From Lysinibacillus_B sp036662795 (lineage in GTDB: Bacteria > Bacillota > Bacilli > Bacillales_A > Planococcaceae): a stretch of DNA of 64,000 nt. The notes under the pieces were generated by a model. The model searched no databases, was not told the origin of the DNA, and saw only the letters and a list, made by a program, of their open reading frames with translations. The translations under genes and the position numbers were made by a program. The stretch lies in assembly GCF_036662795.1 (NCBI RefSeq), contig NZ_JBAFWZ010000008.1, positions 62,001-126,000 on the forward strand, in the 5' to 3' direction. Of this stretch, positions 52,109 through 61,284 are shown piece after piece; within the stretch, counting starts at the first letter, position 1, and each line of letters starts with the position of its first letter.

Positions 52109-52885
52109 TTAAGCACCACCTAAAATAACCATCAAATTACGTAACGACACAATCATCATCTCGATTAAACTTTGCATTACCTCGACCAAAACACCCATTG
52201 TAATGATGAGGATAATAAAACCAACTGCAATTTTTATCGGGAAACCAACAACAAAAATATTAAGCTGAGGCACAGTTTTACCTGTAATTCCTAAAGCTAA
52301 TGTAACTAAGAATAAAGTTGCAATTATTGGAGCCGACATTTGAAACGCTACAGCAAATACAGCTACGAACAGCTTCATGAAAAATTCTACTGTGTTTTCA
52401 CTACCGAAATTCGGAAAAAATTGATCAATAGGCATAAACTGATAGCTATAGAAAATCCCGTCTAGAATTAAGTGATGACCATTAATCGCTAGTAACACTA
52501 ATAGGGCTAAAAAGTTGAAAAACTGCCCCATTAAAGGACTTTGTGCCCCTGTTTGAGGATCCACAATATTGGCTAACGCAAATCCCATTTGGAAATCAAT
52601 AAAACTCCCTGCAATTTGTACAGCAGAAAGAATGATGTATGCTGTAATCCCTAGTGTTAGACCTATTACCGCTTCCTTCAAAACTAGCAATATGTAATCA
52701 CCGTTAATCGGAAGTGCCTCAATCGAAAATGTATAGTACATCATCCACGATAAAACGAATGCTAAAGAGATTTTCACTTGAGGCGGAATCGTACGATACG
52801 AAAACAACGGGACTGATACGAAAAAAGCAGAAACCCTTACAAATATTAATAGTAGAATTGATATTTTTGGAACTAATTCAGCCAT
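52109..52885 (-). CDS. fliR: Flagellar export protein FliR
   Basis: Export-gate membrane component that forms the helical core with FliP and FliQ. About six hydrophobic segments and the conserved DFQMGFALANIVDPQTGAQSPLMGQFF (near residue 105) are visible. The length is 258 residues (B. subtilis 259). It lies 4 bp after fliQ. Confidence 0.95.
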   Translation of the reverse strand: MAELVPKISILLLIFVRVSAFFVSVPLFSYRTIPPQVKISLAFVLSWMMYYTFSIEALPINGDYILLVLKEAVIGLTLGITAYIILSAVQIAGSFIDFQMGFALANIVDPQTGAQSPLMGQFFNFLALLVLLAINGHHLILDGIFYSYQFMPIDQFFPNFGSENTVEFFMKLFVAVFAVAFQMSAPIIATLFLVTLALGITGKTVPQLNIFVVGFPIKIAVGFIILIITMGVLVEVMQSLIEMMIVSLRNLMVILGGA

Positions 52886-52889
52886 CGTA

Positions 52890-53159
52890 TCACCCTATGT
52901 ATCGAACTAAATTATTTAAAATATCATAAAAATAATTTGTCATTTGAGATATCATCCACGGCCCAAAAAATATAATCGCGACAAGAACCGCAACAATTTT
53001 CGGTACAAATGCTAATGTTTGCTCTTGAATAGATGTGGTAGCTTGGAAAATACTCACGATTAAACCTGATACAAGTGCAACAAGTAACAAAGGCCCAGAA
53101 GTAATTAGGACAACATATACCGCTCTTTCTGCAATTGAAATGACCATTTCCTGTGTCAT
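52890..53159 (-). CDS. fliQ: Flagellar export protein FliQ
   Basis: Two-helix membrane subunit of the export gate, 89 residues as in the family. The core LVSGLIVSIFQATTSIQEQTLAFVPKIVAV is diagnostic. It lies between fliP and fliR with short spacers. Confidence 0.95.
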   Translation of the reverse strand: MTQEMVISIAERAVYVVLITSGPLLLVALVSGLIVSIFQATTSIQEQTLAFVPKIVAVLVAIIFFGPWMISQMTNYFYDILNNLVRYIG

Positions 53160-53172
53160 ACTGTATCATCCC

Positions 53173-53838
53173 CTAAAAACTTTGAAGTAAAGATTTCATT
53201 ACTAGATACCATCCATCTACTAATATAAATAGCAGTATTTTAAATGGTAACGAAATCATAACCGGTGGCAACATCATCATCCCCATCGACATGAGTGTAC
53301 TTGCGACTACCATATCGATTACTAAAAATGGAATGAAAATCATAAAGCCCATTTGAAATGCCGTTTTAATTTCGCTCAATGCAAAAGCAGGTACAAGCAT
53401 TGTTAACGGGATATCTTCAATAGCTTCTGGACGTTCAGCCTGATTGTACTCAATAAATAGTTCTAAATCCTTTTGTCTAGTATGTTTAGCCATAAACTCT
53501 TTAAAAGGGACTGCCGCTCTTTCATACGCTTCCTCTAAACCTATTTCCTCGTCGAATAAAGGTTGGAGAGCTTGTTCATTTACTTGCTGAAAGGTTGGCG
53601 CCATAATAAAGAAGGTTAAAAATAAGGCAAGACCTATTATCACTTGATTTGGAGGCATTTGCTGGGTAGCTAATGCAGTCCTTGTAAAAGATAGTACTAT
53701 TACAATACGCGCAAACGAAGTCATTAAAATTAAAATGCTTGGTGCTAAAGAAAGAACTGTTAATAAGATTAACAGTTTCACAGATGTAGAGACGTTCGTT
53801 GGATCGCTTTCAGAAAAGATCGATATGAAATCTGTCAT
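53173..53838 (-). CDS. fliP: Flagellar export protein FliP
   Basis: Pore-forming export-gate subunit. About four hydrophobic segments; the conserved SFARIVIVLSFTRTALATQQMPPNQVIIGLALFLTFFIM and the C-terminal FQMGFMIFIPFLVIDMVVASTLMSMGMMMLPPVMISLPFK regions are intact. The length is 221 residues. The start overlaps fliO by 4 bp (ATGA). Confidence 0.96.
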   Translation of the reverse strand: MTDFISIFSESDPTNVSTSVKLLILLTVLSLAPSILILMTSFARIVIVLSFTRTALATQQMPPNQVIIGLALFLTFFIMAPTFQQVNEQALQPLFDEEIGLEEAYERAAVPFKEFMAKHTRQKDLELFIEYNQAERPEAIEDIPLTMLVPAFALSEIKTAFQMGFMIFIPFLVIDMVVASTLMSMGMMMLPPVMISLPFKILLFILVDGWYLVMKSLLQSF

Positions 53839-54506
53839 TTTTTATCGTTCTCCTTTTCTTTCCATCTTTCCAATTCATCACTACGCTCTTTTTTTATTTC
53901 AGATAAACGTTTATCTAAAATTTCGCTAAAGCCTTGTCCGTTCTGCTGTTCATCGACAGGGGCTTTTTTCGTTTTGAATTTGGCAAAAAGTTCGGCAATA
54001 TAAGGAGAGGTTGATGCATTACTTTGTTTATCATTATATATTTTTAAAATTTGCGCGATTTCGTTTGGATCCTTAATCTCATTTAGTAGGTGAACATCTT
54101 CTCCCACACCAACGATGTACAACCGATCTCCTATATGCAGAAGCTGTACGGATTTTTGCGCTCCAACGGATAAACCACCAATATTTCGAATCACACTATT
54201 TTGCTGGTAGTTTAAATTACGCTTATTTAAAAACTTGAGTACTGCTATTAGTAGTCCTATTACAAAAACTAAAGATAACAGGATTTTTATGTATTCTAGT
54301 AGACCCATACCAGATGCCGATTCAGTACCTTCCGTTTCAGCATCTGTTACATCGCTATCCTCGCATTTGCTCTTATCTTCTATGCAATCGGTAATCATTT
54401 GATTACCTTGCGAGGCAGCAACGAATTGTGTGGGTACCACAAAGTTCATAACCAACAGTAATGCAAAAACCATCCATAAGTAATGTAATGATTTTTTTTC
54501 AGGCAT
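53835..54506 (-). CDS. fliO: Flagellar biosynthesis protein FliO (FliZ in Bacillus)
   Basis: Small membrane factor that helps FliP assemble. An N-terminal signal-like hydrophobic stretch (about 8-30) is followed by an extracellular acidic segment with two Cys, a membrane helix (about 68-92) and a cytoplasmic FliO domain (VGAQKSVQLLHIGDRLYIVGVGEDVHLL). A charged tail ends the protein. The length is 223 residues, like B. subtilis FliZ (219). It lies between cheY and fliP, the conserved position. Confidence 0.9.
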   Translation of the reverse strand: MPEKKSLHYLWMVFALLLVMNFVVPTQFVAASQGNQMITDCIEDKSKCEDSDVTDAETEGTESASGMGLLEYIKILLSLVFVIGLLIAVLKFLNKRNLNYQQNSVIRNIGGLSVGAQKSVQLLHIGDRLYIVGVGEDVHLLNEIKDPNEIAQILKIYNDKQSNASTSPYIAELFAKFKTKKAPVDEQQNGQGFSEILDKRLSEIKKERSDELERWKEKENDKK

Positions 54507-54510
54507 CTTT

Positions 54511-54873
54511 TTAACCTAATGCTTTTTGAATTGCTTCAATTACACGATCAGCTTGGAAAGGCTTAACGATGAAATCTTTTGCACCCGCTTGAATGGCATC
54601 AATTACCATAGCTTGTTGTCCCATTGCAGAACACATTATGACAATTGCACTTGGATCAGTTCCTTTAATTGCCTTTAATGCAGCAATGCCGTCCATTTCA
54701 GGCATTGTAATATCCATCGTTACTAAATCAGGACGTAATTCATTGTACTTTTCTACTGCTTGAACACCATCAGCAGCTTCTCCAACGACTTCAAATCCAT
54801 TTTTCGTTAAAATATCTTTGATCATCATGCGCATAAACGCTGCATCATCAACAATTAAAATCTTTTTAGACAT
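54511..54873 (-). CDS. cheY: Chemotaxis response regulator CheY
   Basis: Single-domain receiver that when phosphorylated binds FliM/FliY and changes flagellar rotation. The acidic pocket Asp9/Asp10, phospho-acceptor Asp54 (VTMDITMPEMDG), switch residue in IVIMCSAMGQ and Lys in FIVKPF are all present. The length is 120 residues. It lies between fliY and fliO as in B. subtilis. Confidence 0.97.
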   Translation of the reverse strand: MSKKILIVDDAAFMRMMIKDILTKNGFEVVGEAADGVQAVEKYNELRPDLVTMDITMPEMDGIAALKAIKGTDPSAIVIMCSAMGQQAMVIDAIQAGAKDFIVKPFQADRVIEAIQKALG

Positions 54874-54895
54874 AGTAAGATTCCTCCAATTAAAA

Positions 54896-56137
54896 CTATC
54901 TTAAATTATTCAAGCGATCTGCTTGGCTTAAAATATCTGTAATACGTACACCGAAGTTTTCATCAATTACTACTACTTCGCCTTTAGCAATTAAACGACT
55001 ATTTACTAAAATATCAACAGGTTCACCAGCGAGTTTATCGAGTTCAATAATTGAACCACTAGATAGTTCTAATATCTCTTTTACGGAGCGCTTTGTACGA
55101 CCTAACTCTACAGTTACTTGTAGTGGAATGTCTAAAAGCATGTTTAAATTACGCGCTTCAGATTGCGTAATATTTGCCGCTTCAAAGCTAGTAAATTGAG
55201 CTTGCTGAACATTAACTGGTTGTTGCATAGGCTGTGGCGGCGTTTGATACATCGGTTGCTGATATACAGGTGCTGCAGTTTGTCCATACATTGGTTGCTC
55301 GTACATCGGTTGCTGAGGTACCTGTTGCATCGACGATTGCGTAGGAGCTGATTGTATAGAAGGTTGCACAGGTGCTAAAGGCTCTTGTGTTGGAGCTGTA
55401 GCTGTTGCAGCAACCTCTTCCTCTTCACTCTCTCCCATTAATGACTTTACTATTTTTTTACTAAAGTTTAAAGGGAGTAATTGCATTAAATTTGAATCAA
55501 TTAATTCACCGATTCGTAATCTGAACGAAATACGCACCAGTAAATCTTCATCTGGTATATTATCTCGACCTTCATTTTTAGAAATATTCATTAAATCTAT
55601 TGAAGGTGGTGAAATATCCACCTTTTTATTAAATACAGTAGACATCGATGTGGCAGCTGAGCCCATCATTTGATTCATCGCTTCTTGAACGGCACTTAAT
55701 TGAATTTCACCTAATTCAGGCTTGGGATTAAGACCATCTCCACCAAGCATTAAATCTGCAATAATAGCTGCGTCTGATTGTTTAATAACTAGAAGATTCA
55801 TTCCGGATAAGCCAATTGTATATTCAACTTGAACAGCTACATACGGATGCGGAAACTCCTCTTCTAGCTTGTTACGATTAATCATGCTAATACTTGGAGT
55901 TGTAATGTCAACCTTTTGCCCTAAGAGAGCTGAAAGTGCAGTAGCCGAACTACCAAAGGAAATATTCCCCACTTCTCCTAATGCATCTTGTTCAATTAGA
56001 CTTAAATAGTCTTCTACAATAAGTGTATCATTTGAATCTGTTGAATCTGTTGAATCTGAATCTAGATTTTTATCTTCTAATGTTTCGCCTCTTAATAGCG
56101 CTTCAATTTCTTCTTGGGAAAGCATTTCATCACTCAT
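54896..56137 (-). CDS. fliY: Flagellar motor switch phosphatase FliY
   Basis: Switch-complex protein that dephosphorylates CheY-P. An N-terminal CheY-binding segment (LSQEEIEALLRG) precedes a CheC-like phosphatase domain with two E-x2-N sites (LGEVGNISFGSSATAL; AVQEAMNQMMGSAAT). A Pro/Gln/Met-rich linker (about residues 240-320) and a C-terminal FliN/SpoA domain (LDIPLQVTVELGRTKRSVKEILELSSGSII) follow. The start is ATG 56137, 9 bp after AAAGGAG (413 residues), overlapping fliM by 8 bp. In the second site the canonical Gly-Asn is Met-Asn, a small deviation. Confidence 0.94.
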   Translation of the reverse strand: MSDEMLSQEEIEALLRGETLEDKNLDSDSTDSTDSNDTLIVEDYLSLIEQDALGEVGNISFGSSATALSALLGQKVDITTPSISMINRNKLEEEFPHPYVAVQVEYTIGLSGMNLLVIKQSDAAIIADLMLGGDGLNPKPELGEIQLSAVQEAMNQMMGSAATSMSTVFNKKVDISPPSIDLMNISKNEGRDNIPDEDLLVRISFRLRIGELIDSNLMQLLPLNFSKKIVKSLMGESEEEEVAATATAPTQEPLAPVQPSIQSAPTQSSMQQVPQQPMYEQPMYGQTAAPVYQQPMYQTPPQPMQQPVNVQQAQFTSFEAANITQSEARNLNMLLDIPLQVTVELGRTKRSVKEILELSSGSIIELDKLAGEPVDILVNSRLIAKGEVVVIDENFGVRITDILSQADRLNNLR

Positions 56138-57125
56138 CGCTGTCATCTCCTTTCAACGGGTCGATAATCTGGATTGCCATTTTTTTGTTTAATTTTCCTG
56201 GCTGTACAGTAAACTTAGGTAGCGTTCCTACTTTTAATACGAGCGGATCTGTGATTTTTTGTTCTAAATCAATGACATCTCCAGCACTCATTGTTAAGAA
56301 ATCTTCTACTGAAATTGTAGTGGTACCTAATTCTGCAATAACCGGTAAAGAAGCTTGTTTCACACGAGTTTCAAGCATTTTCGTTTGTTCAGGCGACATT
56401 GCTTTTGTGTTTGTTTGCATCCAATAACGCACTGAAAGGTTTGGTACGATTGGCTCTAAGACTACGTGCGGTAAACAAATATTAATCATACCCGTTGTTT
56501 CACCAATAATCGTATTTAAAGAAATAACAACTACTGTTTCATTTGGTGAAATCATTTGTAAAAACTGCGGGTTTACTTCAAGTTCTATGAGCATAGGATC
56601 AATTTCTACAATATTTTCCCATGCTTCACGTAAGTTATCAAATGAACGTTCAAATAAGTTCGTCATAATCTTTGTTTCTATTTCTGTTAAGTTATCTACA
56701 TTACTATGACTTGAACCTGAACCACCCATCAATCGATCCAACATCGAATATGCAATGTTCGGATTAATTTCCATTAGTATGTTACCATCGAGTGGCGGTA
56801 CTTCAAACACGTTTATTAACGTCATATTCGGTATTGAACGAACAAACTCTTCGAACGGTATTTGGTCAACAGACGCAACCGTAATTTGGACATAGGTTCT
56901 AAGCTGTGCTGAGAAAAATGTCGTAAGTAATCTTGCAAAGTTTTCATGAATCCTAGTTAAACTTCGAATTTGATCCTTAGAAAAACGAAGTGCGCGTTTA
57001 AAGTCATATACCTTGACTTTTCTAACCTCATCTTCTTTTTTCATTTCATCTGCTGACATTTCTCCCGTGGATATAGCGGATAGCAGCGCATCAATTTCGG
57101 ATTGGGAAAGCACATCTCCTGCCAT
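56130..57125 (-). CDS. fliM: Flagellar motor switch protein FliM
   Basis: C-ring protein that receives CheY-P. The N-terminal CheY-binding peptide LSQSEIDALLSAI (residues 6-18), middle CheC-like domain and C-terminal SpoA domain (ELGTTTISVEDFLTMSAGDVIDL) are present. The length of 331 residues is normal. It lies 29 bp after fliL. Confidence 0.96.
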   Translation of the reverse strand: MAGDVLSQSEIDALLSAISTGEMSADEMKKEDEVRKVKVYDFKRALRFSKDQIRSLTRIHENFARLLTTFFSAQLRTYVQITVASVDQIPFEEFVRSIPNMTLINVFEVPPLDGNILMEINPNIAYSMLDRLMGGSGSSHSNVDNLTEIETKIMTNLFERSFDNLREAWENIVEIDPMLIELEVNPQFLQMISPNETVVVISLNTIIGETTGMINICLPHVVLEPIVPNLSVRYWMQTNTKAMSPEQTKMLETRVKQASLPVIAELGTTTISVEDFLTMSAGDVIDLEQKITDPLVLKVGTLPKFTVQPGKLNKKMAIQIIDPLKGDDSDE

Positions 57126-57154
57126 TTGCCCACCTCCATTTCAAGATGTTTCTT

Positions 57155-57583
57155 TTACTGAATGATGTAGGAAGTTATATAAACTTGCTGTACTTCACCC
57201 TCTTGCATCAATTCGTTAATATGTGCTTTAATTGCTTTTTCAAATAGTACTTTTCCTTGCTTGCCTTCTAAATCTTTTACTTCCATTTCAGATAATTCAT
57301 GAATAACGATGTTGTTTACTTGGAATACTCGTTTTGTTAATTCCTCTGCCGCTTCTTCACTATCCGTTTGAATTTTCAGCTGCAGGCGAGCATAACCGCC
57401 GTCTGCTAAATTTGTTGTAATTTCAGGAATATCTACTGATGCTAAAATAATATCATCAATCGAAGCCTCTACAGATTCTGGCTCTTTATTAAGTTGTGTC
57501 GTTAAAACTAACACGAGCACACCGATTAAAGTAATGGAAACTATAATAATGAGCATTATTGTTAACAATTTATTCTTCTTCAT
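57155..57583 (-). CDS. fliL: Flagellar basal body-associated protein FliL
   Basis: Single-pass membrane protein near the stator that supports motor torque. A hydrophobic helix lies at about residues 5-27, then an extracytoplasmic FliL domain (LADGGYARLQLKIQTDS, KGKVLFEKAIKAHINELM-like end). ATG 57583 is chosen because AGAGGTG sits 7 bp upstream; the earlier GTG/ATG codons of the frame overlap that site. This gives 142 residues and a 14-bp overlap with the end of flbD. Confidence 0.92.
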   Translation of the reverse strand: MKKNKLLTIMLIIIVSITLIGVLVLVLTTQLNKEPESVEASIDDIILASVDIPEITTNLADGGYARLQLKIQTDSEEAAEELTKRVFQVNNIVIHELSEMEVKDLEGKQGKVLFEKAIKAHINELMQEGEVQQVYITSYIIQ

Positions 57584-57794
57584 TTTCATCACCTCTTAGA
57601 TGCGGGTTTGATAAAATTTGTATATGTTGATAAAAGGCATTCACCTTTTGTCGCACCTGTTGCTCAGTTTCTAAAACGATAAATTTACGCCCAGTCGTTA
57701 GCGTAATGGTTGTGTCAGGAAATGCTTCGACTGTCTCTATGTATAACGCGTTTAACGAAAACGCCTTGCCATTTAGGCGAGTAAGTTCAATCAT
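57570..57794 (-). CDS. swrD: FlbD family flagellar protein (SwrD)
   Basis: Small protein of 74 residues with the family core MIELTRLNGKAFSLNALYIETVEAFPDTTITLTTGRKFIV split at the usual positions. B. subtilis SwrD raises flagellar motor power for swarming. The start is fixed by the conserved MIELTRLNG, but the only good Shine-Dalgarno (GGAGG, 57815-57811) is 16 nt upstream and lies in the loop of a GC-rich hairpin. An acidic tail ends in the overlap with fliL. Confidence 0.88.
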   Translation of the reverse strand: MIELTRLNGKAFSLNALYIETVEAFPDTTITLTTGRKFIVLETEQQVRQKVNAFYQHIQILSNPHLRGDENEEE

Positions 57795-57801
57795 TGAAAT
57801 G

Positions 57802-57829
57802 GGGCCGGGTCCTCCATGAGAGCCGGCCC
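57802..57829 (-). promoter_or_regulatory. GC-rich hairpin covering the swrD ribosome binding site
   Basis: Perfect 7-bp arms GGGCCGG (57829-57823 on the minus strand) and CCGGCCC (57808-57802), with an inner CTC/GAG pairing, enclose the sequence GGAGG. The stem is all G:C in an AT-rich region and has no U-tract. It could stabilise the 3' end of flgE mRNA, control swrD translation, or both. Confidence 0.6.
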
Positions 57830-57869
57830 GACCCTCCCTTGCAATGAAATTTTATATTATCAATCTAGA

Positions 57870-58844
57870 TTAACGTTTTAAGTTTACTAGCTCTTGGAGA
57901 ATTTCATCCGATGTCGTAATAATACGCGTATTTGCCTGGAATCCACGCTGCGCAACAATCATCTCTGTGAATTCTTCTGAAAGGTCAACGTTGGACATTT
58001 CTAAGAAACCAGATTCGATTTTTCCAAGTCCATCCTGGGTACCTGCTTGCACATAAATATCCCCAGAATTTTGTGTTTCTCTGAAATAGTTACTTCCCAT
58101 TTTTTCTAATCCTTCAGCATTCGGGAATTTTGCTAAAATGATCGTACCTGCATACTGTAATTTTCCTTCAGCATCTGTAAATGAAACTACCCCATCTTGT
58201 CCGATACTATATGATTGTGCTGTCGTTGGAATACGAATTGGCGCAACATCATTAGTAAATGTAGTGAATGTACCAGTTGTTGGATCGTAAATACTAGCTC
58301 CTGGAGTTATTATATCCTTTTCTGTGTCGAAGTTAGAAATGCCCCCTGTCGGACTATCGTATGCATCAATATTAGTATTCGCGTAACCTACGAGATATTT
58401 ACCATCAGAGTTGATTAAGTATCCATCCGAGTTCATATAAAAATTACCTGCTCGTGTATATGCAATATTTTCAGTCCCTGTTGCAGCCCCTGGAGTCGGC
58501 GGAGTTCCTGGCGCATACGCTTCAGAGTCAGCAACCATAAAGAACCCTTCCCCAGCAAGCCCAAGGTCTAAAGTACGCCCTGTATTTTGTAATGCACCAT
58601 TACCATGAATTGTATCAATCGCAGCTAATTGAGAACCTAATCCAATTTGCTTTGCATTTGTACCACCACGTGTTTGAGAAGTACCTGAAGCACCAGATTG
58701 CGTTTGCGAAATTAAATCTTTAAAAACTGTACGACCTTTTTTAAATCCATACGTATTTACATTGGAAATATTATTACCAATTACATCTAATTTTGTTTGG
58801 AAGTTGCGTAACCCTGAAATACCTGAATACATTGAACGTAACAT
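57870..58844 (-). CDS. flgE: Flagellar hook protein FlgE (FlgE/FlgG family)
   Basis: Extracellular hook subunit. The N-terminal rod-like motif LRSMYSGISGLRNFQTKLDVIGNNISNVNTYGFKKGR and C-terminal SNVDLSEEFTEMIVAQRGFQANTRIITTSDEILQELVNLKR form the D0 coiled coil; a variable middle domain lies between. The start is ATG 58844 with GGGAG upstream (324 residues); the in-frame TTG at 58883 is spurious. Position after flgD and before swrD supports the hook rather than a distal rod protein, although B. subtilis literature has used both FlgE and FlgG names here. Confidence 0.9.
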   Translation of the reverse strand: MLRSMYSGISGLRNFQTKLDVIGNNISNVNTYGFKKGRTVFKDLISQTQSGASGTSQTRGGTNAKQIGLGSQLAAIDTIHGNGALQNTGRTLDLGLAGEGFFMVADSEAYAPGTPPTPGAATGTENIAYTRAGNFYMNSDGYLINSDGKYLVGYANTNIDAYDSPTGGISNFDTEKDIITPGASIYDPTTGTFTTFTNDVAPIRIPTTAQSYSIGQDGVVSFTDAEGKLQYAGTIILAKFPNAEGLEKMGSNYFRETQNSGDIYVQAGTQDGLGKIESGFLEMSNVDLSEEFTEMIVAQRGFQANTRIITTSDEILQELVNLKR

Positions 58845-58920
58845 AAGTTGTCGTTCTCCCTTCTGAATTAAGTATCGCTTCAATCAGTCAGCGATAAAAG
58901 GCATCCTCTTGAGGTCCTGC

Positions 58921-59289
58921 CTATAGTACGATTGTTCCATCAATATTTGTAAATAATTGCGACTTCGATTCAAGGCGATCCATTGCTGTAATAACCGTGG
59001 CATTTTTTGCACTAACGATTAAGGCTGCTTGATCCATTATAACTAACGGCTGCTTTACTCCCTTTTCACGCGCTTCATTCACCTTTTCGGTTACTTCCCG
59101 CCATTGTTCATCAGAAATCTCAATATTTCGCTCCTGCATCCTTTCAGAAGCGTGTTTACTAATTTTTAATTCTTGGTGCGCTTGTTGTAGATGCTCTAAA
59201 AAGGATTGCTTTTCCGTTCTAGGCGTAGGTGGCGCTGGCCTTAAATTTGGATGAAATGGAACATGTTGAATAGTAATTTTATTCATCAT
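58921..59289 (-). CDS. Flagellar operon protein, TIGR02530-type
   Basis: One hundred twenty-two residues with the family core SKHASERMQERNIEISDEQWREVTEKVNEAREKGVKQPLVIMDQAALIVSAKNATVITAMDR across the centre and C-terminus. The function is unknown; the family is found between flgD and flgE in many Firmicutes and is absent from B. subtilis. A hook-assembly role is inferred from position. The Shine-Dalgarno is weak (GGGGT). Confidence 0.85.
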   Translation of the reverse strand: MMNKITIQHVPFHPNLRPAPPTPRTEKQSFLEHLQQAHQELKISKHASERMQERNIEISDEQWREVTEKVNEAREKGVKQPLVIMDQAALIVSAKNATVITAMDRLESKSQLFTNIDGTIVL

Positions 59290-59306
59290 ATGTTCTTACC
59301 CCATTC

Positions 59307-60017
59307 TTACACAGTTTCCGTTTCACTTTCTTCTTTATCGCTTTCATTACCTTCATTTTCTAAATCTGATAATAAAGTAAACTGCTCTCTCGTTAGACGA
59401 GAACCGTTGTTCAAAATATACTCAATAATGCCATTTTTGTTCGTAATCGCTTCGATTGTCGCCTGCAGTGTCACATCGCCCTCAGTATATTGAATCTTTT
59501 CACCGATTAATTTACTTGCCTGAGCGAATGGGTTTTCAGCACCAGCAGTTGAACCATTTGCTAGAATAGACGAGATATTACCCGGAGCAATTTCTTTTCC
59601 ACTATCTAATATAAAGACTGGACTGCCATCTTTAAACTTAACTTCCGTGATTACACCCGTACCCTCTTCGATAATAGGCTTACCTTGGTCATCCTTTTTG
59701 TCAGTTACCTCATGCCATTTTACTTCTTTTCCGATAAAAGATGTATAGGACATTAATTGTGTTTCCATCTGTGACATCAATAAGGCTTCCATGGCTTTTG
59801 TCATATTCTGCATCTGCTCTAAAGATGAAAACTGAGCCATTTGCGATATAAACTCACGGTCATCCATTGGGTTTGTTGGGTCTTGGTTTTGCAACTGGGT
59901 AATTAGTATTTTTAAAAAGGCATCTTTACCCAATGCACCGTTATCATTATTTGTCGTATACATAATATTAGATGTATTTAAATAAGAATTATCCGGAATA
60001 CCTGATGTTTTTGTCAT
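59307..60017 (-). CDS. flgD: Flagellar hook-capping protein FlgD
   Basis: Scaffold that caps the growing hook. The N-terminal signature LGKDAFLKILITQLQNQDPTNPMDDREFISQMAQFSSLEQMQNM is diagnostic. A beta-rich region (about 95-215) follows, then an acidic tail. The length is 236 residues, longer than B. subtilis FlgD (about 140). GAGGAGG precedes ATG. Confidence 0.94.
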   Translation of the reverse strand: MTKTSGIPDNSYLNTSNIMYTTNNDNGALGKDAFLKILITQLQNQDPTNPMDDREFISQMAQFSSLEQMQNMTKAMEALLMSQMETQLMSYTSFIGKEVKWHEVTDKKDDQGKPIIEEGTGVITEVKFKDGSPVFILDSGKEIAPGNISSILANGSTAGAENPFAQASKLIGEKIQYTEGDVTLQATIEAITNKNGIIEYILNNGSRLTREQFTLLSDLENEGNESDKEESETETV

Positions 60018-60019
60018 AC

Positions 60020-61270
60020 CTATACCTCCTCACTTAAAAATTCGCTGAAGGATTTTTTCTCTTCATCTTCATCTTCTTTATTCTCTTCTTGCTCTTCCCC
60101 TTGTTGACGGAAGAAATTATTAAAGAAGTTTTGATCACGTAAGTTGCGTCCTGCATCTTGAAGTGATTGCGCTACATCAATTCGCTCCATTTGAATATTT
60201 TGAGCTACGAATGCCGTTTTAAGCTGCTGTAAGTTAGAATCAAGCAATTCTTTCCCCACCGCAGTGGATGCAAGTAATCGCGCTGTCATAATGCCATCTT
60301 TTTGAACAAGCTCAATACGAATTTGCCCTAAATTTTCAGGGAAAAGCTTTAATAAAAGCTTCATTGAACCTTGCTGATTAGAGATTTGACTACGATTCAA
60401 TAAATTTTGAATTTCTTTAACTAGCGCTTCTGATTGAGCTGATCGTTCAGCTGGTAATGTAATAGTTACAGTTTTCGTTTGTGTAGTCGTCTGCTGATGG
60501 TTAACATTCACTTGAGGTGCCTCCGTTTCCTTTGCTGACGACTGCTGAGTAGCTTGTTTCACAACCTGCTGAAACAACACTGTTTTCGGTGCTTCCTGCT
60601 GGAGTTGTTGAACAGGCTGAAGCCTTGTAATTAAAGACTGTAAACTATCCTTTGTTTGCGCTAATTGGAACTCTTGCTGATAAACTGTATCAGTTTTCAT
60701 CCCTACCATTTGCGCCAGCTTTAAAAATTCTACTACTTGTGCAGCTTCTTTTGGTGTTACAATATTGTGCTCCCCTTTAAGAGCTGAAGCGATTTGAGCT
60801 AACAACGCAGGCGCTTGCTCAAGTACGGACCAAACATCATTAAGCGGTGTTTCTTCACCTAACAGCTGTTGGATTATGCCCTTAAGCTGCTCTTCTGTCA
60901 TACCTAGTGCTGCCGTTAAGTCCTCTAAATTAAGCATTTCCTCAATCGCTATTGTTTCACCAGCGATTTCTGCAAACATCATACTCTCATCATAGGCAAT
61001 GCCTAACAAGTCAAATAAAGCTTGTAAGGAACCCGCCTCTACTACTTCAGAAGCTTCTGCTATCGCTTGTTCTTGCGTGCCTGTTGTTGTATCGTCTGTA
61101 GATTGTTGATGTACAGAAGTATCAGAAGTTGCAACCGCCTCATTAAATACTTTATCGAATGAAGGAGTTTCTCCTGGTGTTTTTACAGATTCAACCGACT
61201 GACTTTGAGGTTGCTTTTGTTTTGCTACCGGCACTTTTTGAGAAGCCATTTGCATTATAGCGATATCCAT
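60020..61270 (-). CDS. fliK: Flagellar hook-length control protein FliK
   Basis: Secreted molecular ruler that triggers the FlhB substrate switch. A Gln/Thr-rich low-complexity N-terminal half precedes the C-terminal Flg_hook domain (MKLLLKLFPENLGQIRIELVQKDGIMTARLLAS, about residues 300-380). A highly acidic C-terminus ends the protein. The start is ATG 61270 with GGGGAGGTG (416 residues). It lies between the MotE-like gene and flgD, the conserved place. Confidence 0.92.
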   Translation of the reverse strand: MDIAIMQMASQKVPVAKQKQPQSQSVESVKTPGETPSFDKVFNEAVATSDTSVHQQSTDDTTTGTQEQAIAEASEVVEAGSLQALFDLLGIAYDESMMFAEIAGETIAIEEMLNLEDLTAALGMTEEQLKGIIQQLLGEETPLNDVWSVLEQAPALLAQIASALKGEHNIVTPKEAAQVVEFLKLAQMVGMKTDTVYQQEFQLAQTKDSLQSLITRLQPVQQLQQEAPKTVLFQQVVKQATQQSSAKETEAPQVNVNHQQTTTQTKTVTITLPAERSAQSEALVKEIQNLLNRSQISNQQGSMKLLLKLFPENLGQIRIELVQKDGIMTARLLASTAVGKELLDSNLQQLKTAFVAQNIQMERIDVAQSLQDAGRNLRDQNFFNNFFRQQGEEQEENKEDEDEEKKSFSEFLSEEV

Positions 61271-61284
61271 TTTTTCACCTCCCC

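Noticed and set aside
57802..57829. Intrinsic terminator after flgE
   Set aside because: The stem is strong, but the following minus-strand sequence CATTTCAATG has no U-tract and leads straight into swrD.
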